Assembly: GCF_014084045.1 (NCBI RefSeq)
Contig: NZ_CP043732.1
Coordinates: forward strand, 1,674,001 to 1,738,000
Direction: 5' to 3'
DNA from: Microbacterium esteraromaticum
GTDB lineage: Bacteria > Actinomycetota > Actinomycetes > Actinomycetales > Microbacteriaceae
DNA: 64,000 nucleotides
Positions 1 through 9,420 of the stretch are shown piece after piece. The notes below the pieces were generated by a model. The model was given only the letters and a program-made list of their open reading frames with translations, ran no database searches and had not been told where the DNA came from. Position 1 is the first letter of the stretch, and each line of letters opens with the position of its first letter. Position numbers and translations under genes: made by a program.

Positions 1-891
1 GGTCTTCTCATCGGATGCCAAGGTCATGCTGAATGCGAACGAACGCGGTCTCTCGATGATCTTCCAGGCGTACGCACTGTGGCCGCACATGACGGTTCGC
101 GACAACGTCGCCTATCCGCTGCAGTCCCACGGGGTCCGTGACAAGAAGGAGATCGCTGAGCGCGTCAGCCGGGTGCTGACTGCAGTCGGCCTCGAGCGCC
201 TGGCCGGTGAGTATCCGGGGACGCTGAGCGGGGGCAGCAGCAACGGCTGGCCCTTGCACGGGCGCTCGTCATCGATCCTGCCGTCATCCTGTTCGACGAG
301 CCGCTCTCGAACGTCGACGCGAAGGTTCGTCACCAGCTGCGAGAGGAGATCCGATCGATGCACGCCCGCATCGGCTTCGCGGCGCTCTACGTGACCCATG
401 ATCAGGAGGAGGCGTTGTCGCTCGCGACTCGCATCGCGGTGCTGCACGAGGGCGAGGTCGTGCAGATCGGCACCCCCACCGAGATCTATGACGAGCCGGC
501 GACGAGGTACGTCGCCGAGTTCGTCGGACGCGCCAACATCGTGGAATGCACGATCGCGGGCCAGACGCCCGAGTCCGTCACGGTGTCGTCTGCCCTGGGG
601 GTCCTCACCGCACCGAGCAGCACCTCCTGGGCGCAGGGGCAATCGGCGTATCTCATCGTCCGGCCGGAGGACGTCGCACTCCGGCCGGACGATGGTGACG
701 GATCCGAGACCGCGCTGCGTGGGGAGGTCGTCGGCATCGACTACGGCGGAGCCAGCTCTGAGGTGGACATCGCTCTCCCAGGAGGCGAACGCGTGCGCGC
801 CCTGTGCCTCAAGTCCCATTTCATCCCCGCTATCGGTGCGGGCGTCGCTCTGACGCTCGATGTCGCCCGGGCAAGGGTGGTCGACCGATGA
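1..891 (+). pseudogene. ABC importer ATPase, 5' partial and frameshifted
   Basis: This is the nucleotide-binding subunit of an importer of the iron/polyamine/thiamine type. The reading frame is open from base 2, so the start and Walker A lie outside the window. The Q-loop is visible (FQAYALWPHMTV). The signature LSGG is followed by a shift of frame at the five-G run at 230-234. One more G would restore the expected LSGGQQQRLALARAL, followed by Walker B (ILFDEPLSNVD) and the H-loop (VTHDQEEA). A TOBE-like C-terminal domain follows (RPEDVALRPD onward). The stop overlaps the permease start by ATGA, so the pair would be translationally coupled. The rest of the protein is well preserved, so a homopolymer sequencing error or a very recent mutation is more likely than an old pseudogene. 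Confidence 0.85.
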
Positions 892-2645
892 CTCAGCCAC
901 TAATCGACAGAGAGAGCGCCGCTCCGCGTGGGGTCGTTCCCGTCGGATCGGAGTCTCGCGATCGCCGCAGGGCGAGCGCCTTCTCGGTGACTCTGCAGCG
1001 AGTGGCCGTGGTCGCCATCGTGGTGATCCTCTGCGTCGCGATCTTCCTCCCGCTGCTTCGCCTCTTCACCACCGGATTCGCTCCCGAGGGGCTGTTCTCC
1101 TTGGACGCCGTGCGTGACGTCTTCGGTGCGAGGTGGTTTCCGGATGCTCTGCGCAACACCGTGATCGTGGTGGGTTGCTCCAGCGCCGCCGCCGTCGTCA
1201 TCGCCGCACTGCTTGCCTGGGCCAACGAGCGCACAGACGCGGCGATGGGGTGGTTCGGGCAGATCCTGCCTCTCATCCCGCTGGTCGTGCCGGGGATGGT
1301 TCTCGCGACGGGCTGGGTGATGCTCGGCGCGCCGCGGGTCGGGCTGCTGCAGCGTCAGGTCGAGAGGTATCCGCTTCTCGATGCGATCATTCCCGATCTC
1401 CACAGCACTCCAGGGCTCATCTTCGTGATGACCCTGACGCTGGTGCCGTTCCCCTTCCTGATTCTGCAGAACGCTCTGCGCAATGTGGACCCGGCCCTGG
1501 AGGAGGCATCGATCGTCGCGGGCGCCGGGATCCGCCGCACAGTGTGGCGGATCTCTCTTCCCGCGGTGAAGCACGCGATCCTCGGCGGCGCGCTTCTGGC
1601 GGTCATCGTCGGAATCGCGGAGTATTCCGTTCCGTTGATCATCGGCACGCCTGCCCGGCTGGACATCCTCTCGGTGCACACGGTGCGATTCGTGACCGCC
1701 TCGTATCCGGCGCAGCTGGGAGAAGGATCGGTGATGGGCTTGTTCATGCTGTTCGTGACAGGCAGCCTGTGGCTGATCTACTTCAAGGTGAGCAAGGGCG
1801 GAAGGTTCTCGCAGATCGGCGGGAAGGCCGCGAAGGCCAGCCTCATGAAGCTCGGGTGGGCGAAGTGGCTGGTGCGCGCCGTCATGATGTGCTTCTTCCT
1901 CTGCTCGGCGGTGCTGCCGCTGTTCGCACTGGTTCTCGTGGCGCTTCAGCCGTACTGGACACCCGACATCGATGCCGCGTCGCTCGGCTTCTCGAACTTC
2001 CAACAGGTCCTCCAATCGGAGAACCTCGGGGGCGCGATCGTCAACAGTGCCATCTACGCGACAATCGGCGCCACGATCGCGGTGCTGGTGGTCGGGCTGC
2101 TGACCACCTCGGTGAGCATTCGGAGATCCCGTTTCGCGGAGGTCGGATTGGGGGTGATGAAGATCCCCGCGGCCATCTCGAGCGTCGTGCTGGCCATCGG
2201 CTTCGTCATGGCGTTCTATGGAGCGCCGTTCCACCTCGGAGGAACGATGGTGCTGCTGATCGGGGCATACATCATCAACTACCTGCCGTATGCGTCGATC
2301 CTCGCGGAATCCGCGGTGGCCCAGGTGCGTAGAGAGCTGCTCGAGTCGTCAAGCGTCGCGGGGGCGTCCGAATGGCGAACGCGAGTGAAGATCGTGACGC
2401 CGCTTGCGCTTCCCGGGTTCATAGCCGCGTTCGCGTTGCTGTTCGCGATGATGGCCGGTGAGGCGACCATGTCACGGGTTCTGGCGCAGCCGGGCACGCA
2501 GGTCGCAGGTTTCGCGATCCTGCAGACGTACGAAGTGGGGAGCTTCAGCCAGCTGGCTGTGATGGGCACGCTGATCGCTGCATTGATCCTCTCGGTGGTG
2601 GCGTCGCTGCTCTGGGTCAGCCGGCTTCTTCGCCGTCGGTGGTGA
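888..2645 (+). CDS. ABC transporter permease, two fused membrane domains
   Basis: This 585-residue protein is the membrane channel of the importer whose ATPase lies just upstream. Two copies of the binding-protein-dependent permease domain are fused, as in the FbpB/ThiP class of iron and thiamine importers. Each half has about six hydrophobic segments and an EAA-type loop: EEASIVAGAGIRRTVWRISLP in the first half and LLESSSVAGASEWRTRVKIVTP in the second. The ATG at 888 overlaps the ATPase stop. A longer reading from 804 would only overlap the TOBE domain, so I reject it. No periplasmic binding protein gene is visible; it presumably lies upstream of the window. The substrate cannot be told from the sequence. 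Confidence 0.88.
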   Translation: MTQPLIDRESAAPRGVVPVGSESRDRRRASAFSVTLQRVAVVAIVVILCVAIFLPLLRLFTTGFAPEGLFSLDAVRDVFGARWFPDALRNTVIVVGCSSAAAVVIAALLAWANERTDAAMGWFGQILPLIPLVVPGMVLATGWVMLGAPRVGLLQRQVERYPLLDAIIPDLHSTPGLIFVMTLTLVPFPFLILQNALRNVDPALEEASIVAGAGIRRTVWRISLPAVKHAILGGALLAVIVGIAEYSVPLIIGTPARLDILSVHTVRFVTASYPAQLGEGSVMGLFMLFVTGSLWLIYFKVSKGGRFSQIGGKAAKASLMKLGWAKWLVRAVMMCFFLCSAVLPLFALVLVALQPYWTPDIDAASLGFSNFQQVLQSENLGGAIVNSAIYATIGATIAVLVVGLLTTSVSIRRSRFAEVGLGVMKIPAAISSVVLAIGFVMAFYGAPFHLGGTMVLLIGAYIINYLPYASILAESAVAQVRRELLESSSVAGASEWRTRVKIVTPLALPGFIAAFALLFAMMAGEATMSRVLAQPGTQVAGFAILQTYEVGSFSQLAVMGTLIAALILSVVASLLWVSRLLRRRW

Positions 2646-2649
2646 TGCT

Positions 2650-3639
2650 GTGGAGCCGAAGGAGAAGCGTTCGTGCGAGCTGGGAGACGGCGAGTACCGG
2701 TACGCACCGGTGGACTGGCCTGCCGAACATGAAAGCGCCCCATCGGCGGATGTCGCGGGGGTTGTAGTCGGGGACGACGACTCCGTGACCGCCTTCCGTC
2801 GGGCGCCGACGCCACTGACTCGGTACTCCGCGGAGGGAAGGATTCTGCAGGAGTGGGGAGCAGGGATCTTCCGAAACCCCCATGGGATCAGCGCCGGCAG
2901 AGATGGCGTGCTGTGGTGCACGGATGACGGAGACCACACCGTTCGTAAGATCGACAGCTCGGGTGCTGTCGCTCTTGTCATCGGCTCCCCCGGATCGCCG
3001 GCGCCCTTCATGAGCAACCATCCGTTCCGCCGATGCACGCAGGCGGTCGAGTCGCCGAATGGCGATGTGTACGTCAGCGACGGGTACGGGAACGCGACGA
3101 TTCATCGCTATGACGCCGAGGGACGGCACATGTCGTCGTTCGGATCCTCCGGTGTGGAGCCGGGTGAATTCAATCTTCCGCACAGCATCAACATCCACGA
3201 CGACCTGCTCTATGTAGCCGACCGTGAGAACCATCGGATCCAGCTGCTCGATCTTGATGGACGGGTCGTGGACGTCTGGCAGGGCGTGCACCGACCTTCG
3301 GCCCTTGCTCGCACCCCGACCGGAGAATGGGCCGTCGCAGAGCTGGGGCCGATGTGGGCGTTCAACCGCGGTGCTCCCAACCTGGGTCCAAGGATCAGCA
3401 TCCTGTCGTCGACCGGAGAGGTCCTCGCTCGCATAGCGATGCAGCCCTCCGCCGGTGTCGAACCGGGGCAGCTCGTCGCGCCGCATGGAGTCGCCGTCGA
3501 CAGCAGAGGCGACATCTACATCGGACAGGTGTGGAGCATCGGGTGGCCCATGATGTTCCCGGGCCGGGAATCGCCATCGACACGGCGGACCCTCGTCAAA
3601 TGGGTGCGAAGACAGGCCATGGGCGATCTCGTCACATAG
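2650..3639 (+). CDS. NHL-repeat six-bladed beta-propeller protein
   Basis: A 329-residue protein with repeated NHL-type blades: NPHGISAGRDGVLWCTD, NGDVYVSDGYGNATIHRYD, LPHSINIHDDLLYVADRENHRIQLLD and APHGVAVDSRGDIYIGQV. The arrangement resembles the peptidyl-alpha-hydroxyglycine amidating lyase fold, and bacterial homologues are often annotated that way. There is no signal peptide or membrane segment. It begins at GTG, five bases after the permease stop, so it is probably co-transcribed with the transporter. In that setting it may bind or process the imported compound. The fold is clear, but the activity is not known. Confidence 0.75.
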   Translation: MEPKEKRSCELGDGEYRYAPVDWPAEHESAPSADVAGVVVGDDDSVTAFRRAPTPLTRYSAEGRILQEWGAGIFRNPHGISAGRDGVLWCTDDGDHTVRKIDSSGAVALVIGSPGSPAPFMSNHPFRRCTQAVESPNGDVYVSDGYGNATIHRYDAEGRHMSSFGSSGVEPGEFNLPHSINIHDDLLYVADRENHRIQLLDLDGRVVDVWQGVHRPSALARTPTGEWAVAELGPMWAFNRGAPNLGPRISILSSTGEVLARIAMQPSAGVEPGQLVAPHGVAVDSRGDIYIGQVWSIGWPMMFPGRESPSTRRTLVKWVRRQAMGDLVT

Positions 3640-3648
3640 AGTGGTTCA

Positions 3649-5010
3649 ATGCTTCTGGCCACACAGGTGCGGAGCCGCACGGCGAAGGGGATCGCCGCTG
3701 AGATCGGACGGCTGATCACATCGGGCGAACTCGACGTGGCGACCAGACTGCCGGCCATCCGCGCGCTCGCCGATGAACTCGAGGTGAGTCCCACCACCGT
3801 GCAGCATGCCTACCAGGCTCTGGCGCAGTCGGGGCTGGTCATCGCTCAGGGCAAGCGCGGCACCGTGGTGCGCGGTGCCGCCGAATCGACCCGCCCGCCG
3901 CGATACGCGGCGTCGGACAAAGAGCTGATGCCTTTGTGGGACCTCACCAGCGGCACACCGGACCCTGCGCTGCTTCCCGACGTCGGTGCGGCCCTGATGT
4001 CGCTGGCGGCGCAGGACACCGCGATACTGACGAGCGGGTACATGGAGCAGCCGGTGCTTCCCGACCTCGAGTGGGAGCTGCGTCGCCGCTGGCCCTTCGA
4101 GCCAGGAGCCATCACGGTTGTCGATGGCGCTCTGGACGCCATCGACCGACTGTTCAGGCTCACTCTCAGAGTGGGAGATCGGGTCCTCGTCGAGAACCCG
4201 ACGTTCCCGCCCGTCCTCGACATGATCGAGCGCGCGGGGGCGGAGATCATCGGTTTGCCGCTGGACGAGCATGGAATCGTGCCCGGGTCGCTGAGAGATG
4301 CTCTCGAGATGCGGCCGAGCCTGCTCGTGCTGCAGCCGCGAGCGCAGAATCCGTCCGGTGTCAGCATGACGCACGAGCGGGCCGAGGATCTCGCAGCGGT
4401 GCTGACGGGGTCGTCCGTCCTGATCATCGAAGATGACCATGCCGGGGGCATCACTTCGGCCAGCCAAGTGAGCCTGGGGTCGTACCTCCCCGACCGTGTG
4501 ATCCGCATCCTGAGCTTCTCCAAAGCGTTCGGACCCGACCTGCGGCTCGCCGCGGTCGGTGGCGCCGCCGACACGATCGTGAGACTCGACAACGCGCGGG
4601 CGCTCGGCCCGGGGTGGTCGAGCCGACTGCTTCAGCACGTTCTGCTGTACCTCCTCACAGATGAGCGAGCGCTCGCGCAGCTGGCCAACGCTCGTGCGGT
4701 CTACGCGCATCGGCGGCGTTCGATGGTGGAGGCGCTGCGCCGGGAGGGATTTCAGATCGTCGGGGAGGACGGCATCAACATCTGGGTTCCCGTCGCGAAC
4801 GAGAACGAGGCGCGGATTCGGCTGGCGATGCGCGACGCCGGGATCGCCGTGGCACTCGGGTCGTCTTTTCTCAGCGCACCGCTCCCGTCGGAGTTCATTC
4901 GCATCACCTGCTCCGCGATCTCTGAGGGGTTCACCGAGCTCGCCGGCGCCATAGCCGCCGCAGCACTGCCCCCGAGGGCGAGAACGTCTCGGCCCGCGCA
5001 CCCCCGGTGA
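3649..5010 (+). CDS. MocR/PdxR-type GntR regulator with aminotransferase domain
   Basis: A 453-residue transcription factor. Residues 1-75 form a GntR-type winged helix (LPAIRALADELEVSPTTVQHAYQ). Residues 90-440 form a fold-type-I aminotransferase domain with a PLP lysine at Lys292 (ILSFSKAFGPDL) and an upstream Asp-rich motif (LIIEDDHAGG). In this family the PLP domain usually acts as a ligand sensor rather than an enzyme. The gene starts nine bases after the NHL gene and faces the 5022-8555 operon end to end. It may control the importer upstream, the convergent keto-acid operon, or both; the sequence does not decide this. Confidence 0.88.
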   Translation: MLLATQVRSRTAKGIAAEIGRLITSGELDVATRLPAIRALADELEVSPTTVQHAYQALAQSGLVIAQGKRGTVVRGAAESTRPPRYAASDKELMPLWDLTSGTPDPALLPDVGAALMSLAAQDTAILTSGYMEQPVLPDLEWELRRRWPFEPGAITVVDGALDAIDRLFRLTLRVGDRVLVENPTFPPVLDMIERAGAEIIGLPLDEHGIVPGSLRDALEMRPSLLVLQPRAQNPSGVSMTHERAEDLAAVLTGSSVLIIEDDHAGGITSASQVSLGSYLPDRVIRILSFSKAFGPDLRLAAVGGAADTIVRLDNARALGPGWSSRLLQHVLLYLLTDERALAQLANARAVYAHRRRSMVEALRREGFQIVGEDGINIWVPVANENEARIRLAMRDAGIAVALGSSFLSAPLPSEFIRITCSAISEGFTELAGAIAAAALPPRARTSRPAHPR

Positions 5011-5021
5011 GCGGCGCGCGC

Positions 5022-8000
5022 TCAGCCGGCCGGTATGACGCCGCGACGAAGATCCTCGGTCAACGTCCTCATCTGGTCGTCGTAGATCTGGATGTTCGCG
5101 AGCTTGATGTCTTCGTAGCCCCGGATGACGTCGGGCAGCGCCGCGATCGCAATCGCCGTCTCCAGCGACTCGGCGGTGAGGTCGTCGAGAAGAGCATCGA
5201 TCTCGTCGATGTACCTCGAGATCAGCTCCCGCTCCGCGCGCCGCACGGCCGTGTAGCCGAAGAGATCGAACGGCGTGCCGCGAAGCCGGCGACCGGACAC
5301 GAGCAGTCGGAACAGCGGGTGAGCCCATGAGCCGAGCGCGATCTTCCGCTTCATTCCGAGCGCCCGGAGGATCGGGGGATGGAGGCGGTAGTGCACCTTC
5401 GTGCCGTCGCCGAACTCGCTGCGAGCTCTCGCTGCGCCGGCATCGGACAGCATCAGTCTCGCCACCTCGTACTCGTCCTTGTACGCCATGAGCTTGAACA
5501 GGTACATGGCCACGGTCTCCGTCAGCAGCTCGGAGCCGAGCGGTGCCTCAGCTCTGCGGACCTGCTCGACGAACGCCGTGTACCGCCGTGCATAACGAAT
5601 GTTCTGAAAACGTCGCAGCTCGGGCACGCGTACCTCGAGAAGGGCTGCGACTCGCGAATCGGGAGCCACCTCGACCATGGCGATCGCAGCCTTCTCCTCC
5701 GCCGTCGTCGCATGGGGTTCCGCGGCGACCGGCCGTGCCTTGGAGATGTCCCGCTCCAGCCGTTCGGGTTGATCGACGAACTGCCGCCCGCGACGAAACG
5801 CCTCGATGTTGGCATCCGCCTTCACTCCGTTCGCCCGGATGGCCTCCTCGATCCGCTCCGCATGGATCGGCACGCAGCCCGCCTGGAATGCGGCGCCGAG
5901 AAGGAGGAGGTTGGAGTACTGATCGTCCCCGAACAGCCACTCCGAGTAGGCGCGGGCATCGAAGTAGATGCCGGCGTCGTTGCGTGTCGCGGCCGAGATC
6001 ACGTCGATGAGGTCCGCGACGGGCGGGAAGTCGATGGTCGTGTCGACGATCATCTGTCCAGTGGGGATCTGAGCTGTCGACACCACGGCAACGGTGTGTG
6101 AGGGGTCGGCCGTCGCCAGATTCACAGGGTTCGCGGCGACGAGCAGGTCCGAACCGAGATAGAGATCGACCTCGCCCGCCACAGCCTTGCTGGCGATGTC
6201 TGCCGACTCATCACTGATCTTCACATCCGAGATGACGGCGCCGCCTTTCTGCGCGAGGCCGGTCTGGTCGAGGGAGCGGACAGATCGGGAATCCGCCGCC
6301 GCGGCGACGCTGAGAATTCGCGACAGGGTGACGACACCGGAGCCGCCGATCCCGAGCACACGGATGGTGTACGGCGTCCGCGCGGATGGCAGTTCCGGCT
6401 CGGACAGGGACGACGCGTCGAGCATGCGGGCGCGAGAGGGCCGGTCACGACGCTGGCCGCGCTTTCCTGGGGTGATGGTCATGAACGACGGGCAATCGCC
6501 GTCGAGACACGAATAGTCCTTATTGCAGGACGACTGATCGATCTGAGTCTTGCGTCCGAACTCGGTGGTGGTCGGACGCACCGAGAGGCAGTTGGAGACG
6601 CGACCGCAGTCACCGCACCCCTCGCAGACTCGCTCGTTGATGAGCACGCGGGTGCTCGGATCGGGCGCCAGGCCGCGTTTGCGCTTGCGGCGGAGTTCGG
6701 TCGCGCATTCCTGGTCGTGGATCAGGAATGTCACCCCCGGTGTGGCGGCGAGAGCCTCCTGAGCCTCGAGGAGACGGTCGTGCCCCCAGACCTCCACGCC
6801 TTTCGCGAGTCCTCTTCGGCTGTATGAGCGCGGTTCGCGGGTGGTGATGATCATGCGGCCCACTCCCTCGGCGGAGAGCGTGCGAGTGATCTCGGGCACC
6901 GTCATTCCACCGGTCACGTCCTGACCGCCTGTCATGGCGACGGCGGAGTTGTACATCAGTTTGAACGTGATGTTGGCGCCGGACGACAGAGCCGCTCGGA
7001 CAGACAGACTCCCAGAATGATGGAAGGTGCCGTCGCCGATGTTCTGGATCAGATGGCTGCGCTGCACGAACGGGAACATGCCGTTCCATTGCGCACCTTC
7101 ACCTCCCATCTGCGTGAGGCCCGCGACATCGCCGACCTGGCTCTCCGGCATGACCATGACCAGCGCATGGCAGCCGATGCCGCCGCCCACCAGGGAGCCG
7201 TCCGGGACCTTCGCCGATCGGCTGTGCGGACACCCCGAGCAGAAGTACGGGGTGCGATTCGCGTCAGACGACACAGGGCGGATCGAAAGCTGGCGCCGAG
7301 GTCGTGTGCCTTCGAACCTCTCGCTCCAGTCGACACCGGGTGCGACGCCCTGGGCCGCCAGTCGGCGGGTCAGCATCTCCGCGATCACGTCGGGGTCGAG
7401 CTCCCCTTCTGCAGGTAGAAGGGGAGCGCCTGAGGGATCGTATTTGCCGACGACCAGCGGCGGTGAGGCCACACCGTACAGGGCATCCTTCACACCCATC
7501 TCCAGGAACGGTCGCTTCTCTTCGATGACGACGATCTCGGACAGGCCCTCGGCGAACTCTCGGATCGCAACAGCGTTGAGAGGGTGGATCATGGCCAGGC
7601 GCAGAACTCTGATGCCATGGGACGACAGCTGGTGGGCGGGCACGCCGAGGCGGGTCAGCGCATGGTTCACATCGACTGCCGTCTTGCCTGCTGCGACGAT
7701 GCCGATACGAGCGCCCTCACCCGCGCCCAAGTTTCTGTCCAGTTGGTTCACCGCTGCATACCGACGCGCGATCTCAAGACGCTCGCCGTTGCGGCTTCGC
7801 TCAAGCCCGGTGAGATTCGGCTGCAGCATCCTGGCGTGAACTGTGTGCTCGTATGGCCGGCCGTTGAAAACGTTGTCGGGGGCCACGAACGACAGCCGGC
7901 TCGGGTCGACGTCGACCATGCCGCTGCCGTCGGCGACGTTCGTCACCACCTTCAGCGCGGTCCACAGGCCCGACGCTCGCGACATGTGCACCGCATGCAG

Positions 8001-8555
8001 ACCGAAGTCGAGCACCTCTTGGGGAGTGGCGGGATAGAGGACCGGAATGCCGAGGTCGGCGAGCAGCGCCTCCGATGCGCCTGGCACAGTCGACGACTTG
8101 GCGGACGGATCATCTCCCAGCAGCGCCACCGCTCCTCCACGCGGATGCGCTCCGCTGAGGTTCGCATGGCGTATCGCATCGGATGCGCGGTCGAGGCCGG
8201 GAGACTTCCCATACCAATACCCGGTCACGCCTTCGACCCTCGCGTCGTCGAACGTCGGGGCGAGCTGTGCACCCTGCACCGCGGTCGCAGCCAGTTCCTC
8301 GTTCACCCCGGGATGGAAGATGATGTCGAGCCGGTCGAGTTCGCCCTTCTGTGCGAGCAGCGCGATGTCGTATCCGCCGAGTGGCGAGCCTTCGTACCCC
8401 GAGATGTACGCAGCGGTCGACCGGTCATGTCTAACATCGATGCGCCGCATGTCCAGTGGCAACCTGACGAGCGCTTCGACTCCCGTCATCGGGAATGCGC
8501 CGTCCAGAGCGCTGAACTTGTCCGTCACGGCACGGGTGACTGTCGACTCAGCCAA
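5022..8555 (-). CDS. Indolepyruvate ferredoxin oxidoreductase family, fused chain
   Basis: A 1177-residue single-chain 2-oxoacid:ferredoxin oxidoreductase that should decarboxylate an aryl or branched 2-oxoacid to its acyl-CoA with TPP. The N-terminal pyrimidine-binding and middle domains are followed by a TPP site near residue 507 (NIGDGTFHHSG). Next come clustered cysteines near residues 640-680 (CEGCGDCGRVSNC and SCNKDYSCLDGDCP). A gamma-type domain with GIGGSGVVTLSRIL starts near 737. The start is TTG, supported by an AAGGAG site eight to nine bases upstream; no ATG fits as well. It is the last gene of the operon beginning at 12057 and follows two TIM-barrel genes. The true 2-oxoacid substrate is unknown. 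Confidence 0.87.
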   Translation of the reverse strand: MAESTVTRAVTDKFSALDGAFPMTGVEALVRLPLDMRRIDVRHDRSTAAYISGYEGSPLGGYDIALLAQKGELDRLDIIFHPGVNEELAATAVQGAQLAPTFDDARVEGVTGYWYGKSPGLDRASDAIRHANLSGAHPRGGAVALLGDDPSAKSSTVPGASEALLADLGIPVLYPATPQEVLDFGLHAVHMSRASGLWTALKVVTNVADGSGMVDVDPSRLSFVAPDNVFNGRPYEHTVHARMLQPNLTGLERSRNGERLEIARRYAAVNQLDRNLGAGEGARIGIVAAGKTAVDVNHALTRLGVPAHQLSSHGIRVLRLAMIHPLNAVAIREFAEGLSEIVVIEEKRPFLEMGVKDALYGVASPPLVVGKYDPSGAPLLPAEGELDPDVIAEMLTRRLAAQGVAPGVDWSERFEGTRPRRQLSIRPVSSDANRTPYFCSGCPHSRSAKVPDGSLVGGGIGCHALVMVMPESQVGDVAGLTQMGGEGAQWNGMFPFVQRSHLIQNIGDGTFHHSGSLSVRAALSSGANITFKLMYNSAVAMTGGQDVTGGMTVPEITRTLSAEGVGRMIITTREPRSYSRRGLAKGVEVWGHDRLLEAQEALAATPGVTFLIHDQECATELRRKRKRGLAPDPSTRVLINERVCEGCGDCGRVSNCLSVRPTTTEFGRKTQIDQSSCNKDYSCLDGDCPSFMTITPGKRGQRRDRPSRARMLDASSLSEPELPSARTPYTIRVLGIGGSGVVTLSRILSVAAAADSRSVRSLDQTGLAQKGGAVISDVKISDESADIASKAVAGEVDLYLGSDLLVAANPVNLATADPSHTVAVVSTAQIPTGQMIVDTTIDFPPVADLIDVISAATRNDAGIYFDARAYSEWLFGDDQYSNLLLLGAAFQAGCVPIHAERIEEAIRANGVKADANIEAFRRGRQFVDQPERLERDISKARPVAAEPHATTAEEKAAIAMVEVAPDSRVAALLEVRVPELRRFQNIRYARRYTAFVEQVRRAEAPLGSELLTETVAMYLFKLMAYKDEYEVARLMLSDAGAARARSEFGDGTKVHYRLHPPILRALGMKRKIALGSWAHPLFRLLVSGRRLRGTPFDLFGYTAVRRAERELISRYIDEIDALLDDLTAESLETAIAIAALPDVIRGYEDIKLANIQIYDDQMRTLTEDLRRGVIPAG

Positions 8556-8580
8556 GGCGTAGCTCCTTCATCCCGTCCGC

Positions 8581-9420
8581 CTAAGCGACCCGGATCCGCT
8601 GGTTCTTGAACGCGGCGACCTGCTTGGCGACGTGGACTTCGATGGGGATGCGCTCGATGGCCGACTCGCCGTGTATGCCGTCCGCGTCTGTGGACGCGAA
8701 CAGGCTGGGTGCGTCCTCTGGCGTGGCGAAGGGGCCTCCGTGGGCGATCACGTAGGTGTCGGCACTCGCTCGGCGGACGGAGTCGATGACCGATTGCACG
8801 TACTCGCAGGCTGCCTCCGCCGAGACGTTCTCGCGGGGCTGGCCCACCATACCCCCGGCTGTCGCGCCGCACCGTGCGACCACGACGTCTGCGCCGGATG
8901 CTGCGAGTTCCGCAGCGTGGTCGGCGGTGTAGGCGTGCGCGAGGGTGAAGAGGTCCTCTTCCCTTGCCAGTCGGATGAGCTGGAAGTCCCGGTCGATCCC
9001 CTCGCCGACCGAGCGGCGGATGTCTGCCCACGTGAGCATCGACCCCACGGTCGGGAAGTTGCTGATGCCGTTGAAACCAAGGTCGCGGTACCGGCGGATG
9101 GTGGCTCGGAGGTCACGCCGCGAGCCATCGGTCGCCTCGAGGCCACCGATGATCGGTGTGTGCTCGACCACGTTGGCGATCTCCGGCAGGGCCTCTATCG
9201 TGAGGGCGGTCGCGTTGCCTAGCGTTGTGGTCGTCGGCACACCGAGATGCCGCGAGATGCCCGTGACCTGGATATTCAAGAGATCGATTCCTGCGGCTTC
9301 AGCAGATCTGGCGACGAGGCCGATGCCGGCGGAAGCGGAGAGGATCGGTTCACCAGCATCCCGACGTCGCGCCAGGCGATCGAGGATCGCGGAGCGCGAG
9401 AAGGGCGTTTCGACGGTCAT
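8581..9420 (-). CDS. Phosphoenolpyruvate hydrolase-like TIM-barrel protein (copy 1)
   Basis: A 279-residue cytoplasmic protein of the PEP-hydrolase-like TIM-barrel family. Recognisable stretches are an N-terminal RSAILDRLARRRDAGEPILS, a central GFNGISNFPTVG, and a C-terminal VIAHGGPFATPEDA. It is clearly a paralogue of the gene immediately upstream. The ATG at 9420 overlaps the stop of that gene (ATGA), so I prefer it to an extended reading that runs through the neighbour. The biochemical role of this family is poorly defined; the name reflects family annotation, not proof of PEP hydrolysis. The tandem pair next to a 2-oxoacid oxidoreductase suggests handling of a keto acid or C-C bond cleavage. 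Confidence 0.8.
   Translation of the reverse strand: MTVETPFSRSAILDRLARRRDAGEPILSASAGIGLVARSAEAAGIDLLNIQVTGISRHLGVPTTTTLGNATALTIEALPEIANVVEHTPIIGGLEATDGSRRDLRATIRRYRDLGFNGISNFPTVGSMLTWADIRRSVGEGIDRDFQLIRLAREEDLFTLAHAYTADHAAELAASGADVVVARCGATAGGMVGQPRENVSAEAACEYVQSVIDSVRRASADTYVIAHGGPFATPEDAPSLFASTDADGIHGESAIERIPIEVHVAKQVAAFKNQRIRVA

Noticed and set aside
224..240. Programmed frameshift in the ABC ATPase
   Set aside because: No slippery heptamer with pseudoknot is apparent. A lost G in a G run is simpler.
5011..5021. Terminator between the MocR and IOR genes
   Set aside because: The 11-base gap has no hairpin; any terminator must lie within the coding ends.
3646..5328. Long antisense frame opposite the MocR and IOR genes
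   Set aside because: Arg/His/Pro-rich composition without domains; a shadow of high-GC coding on the other strand.
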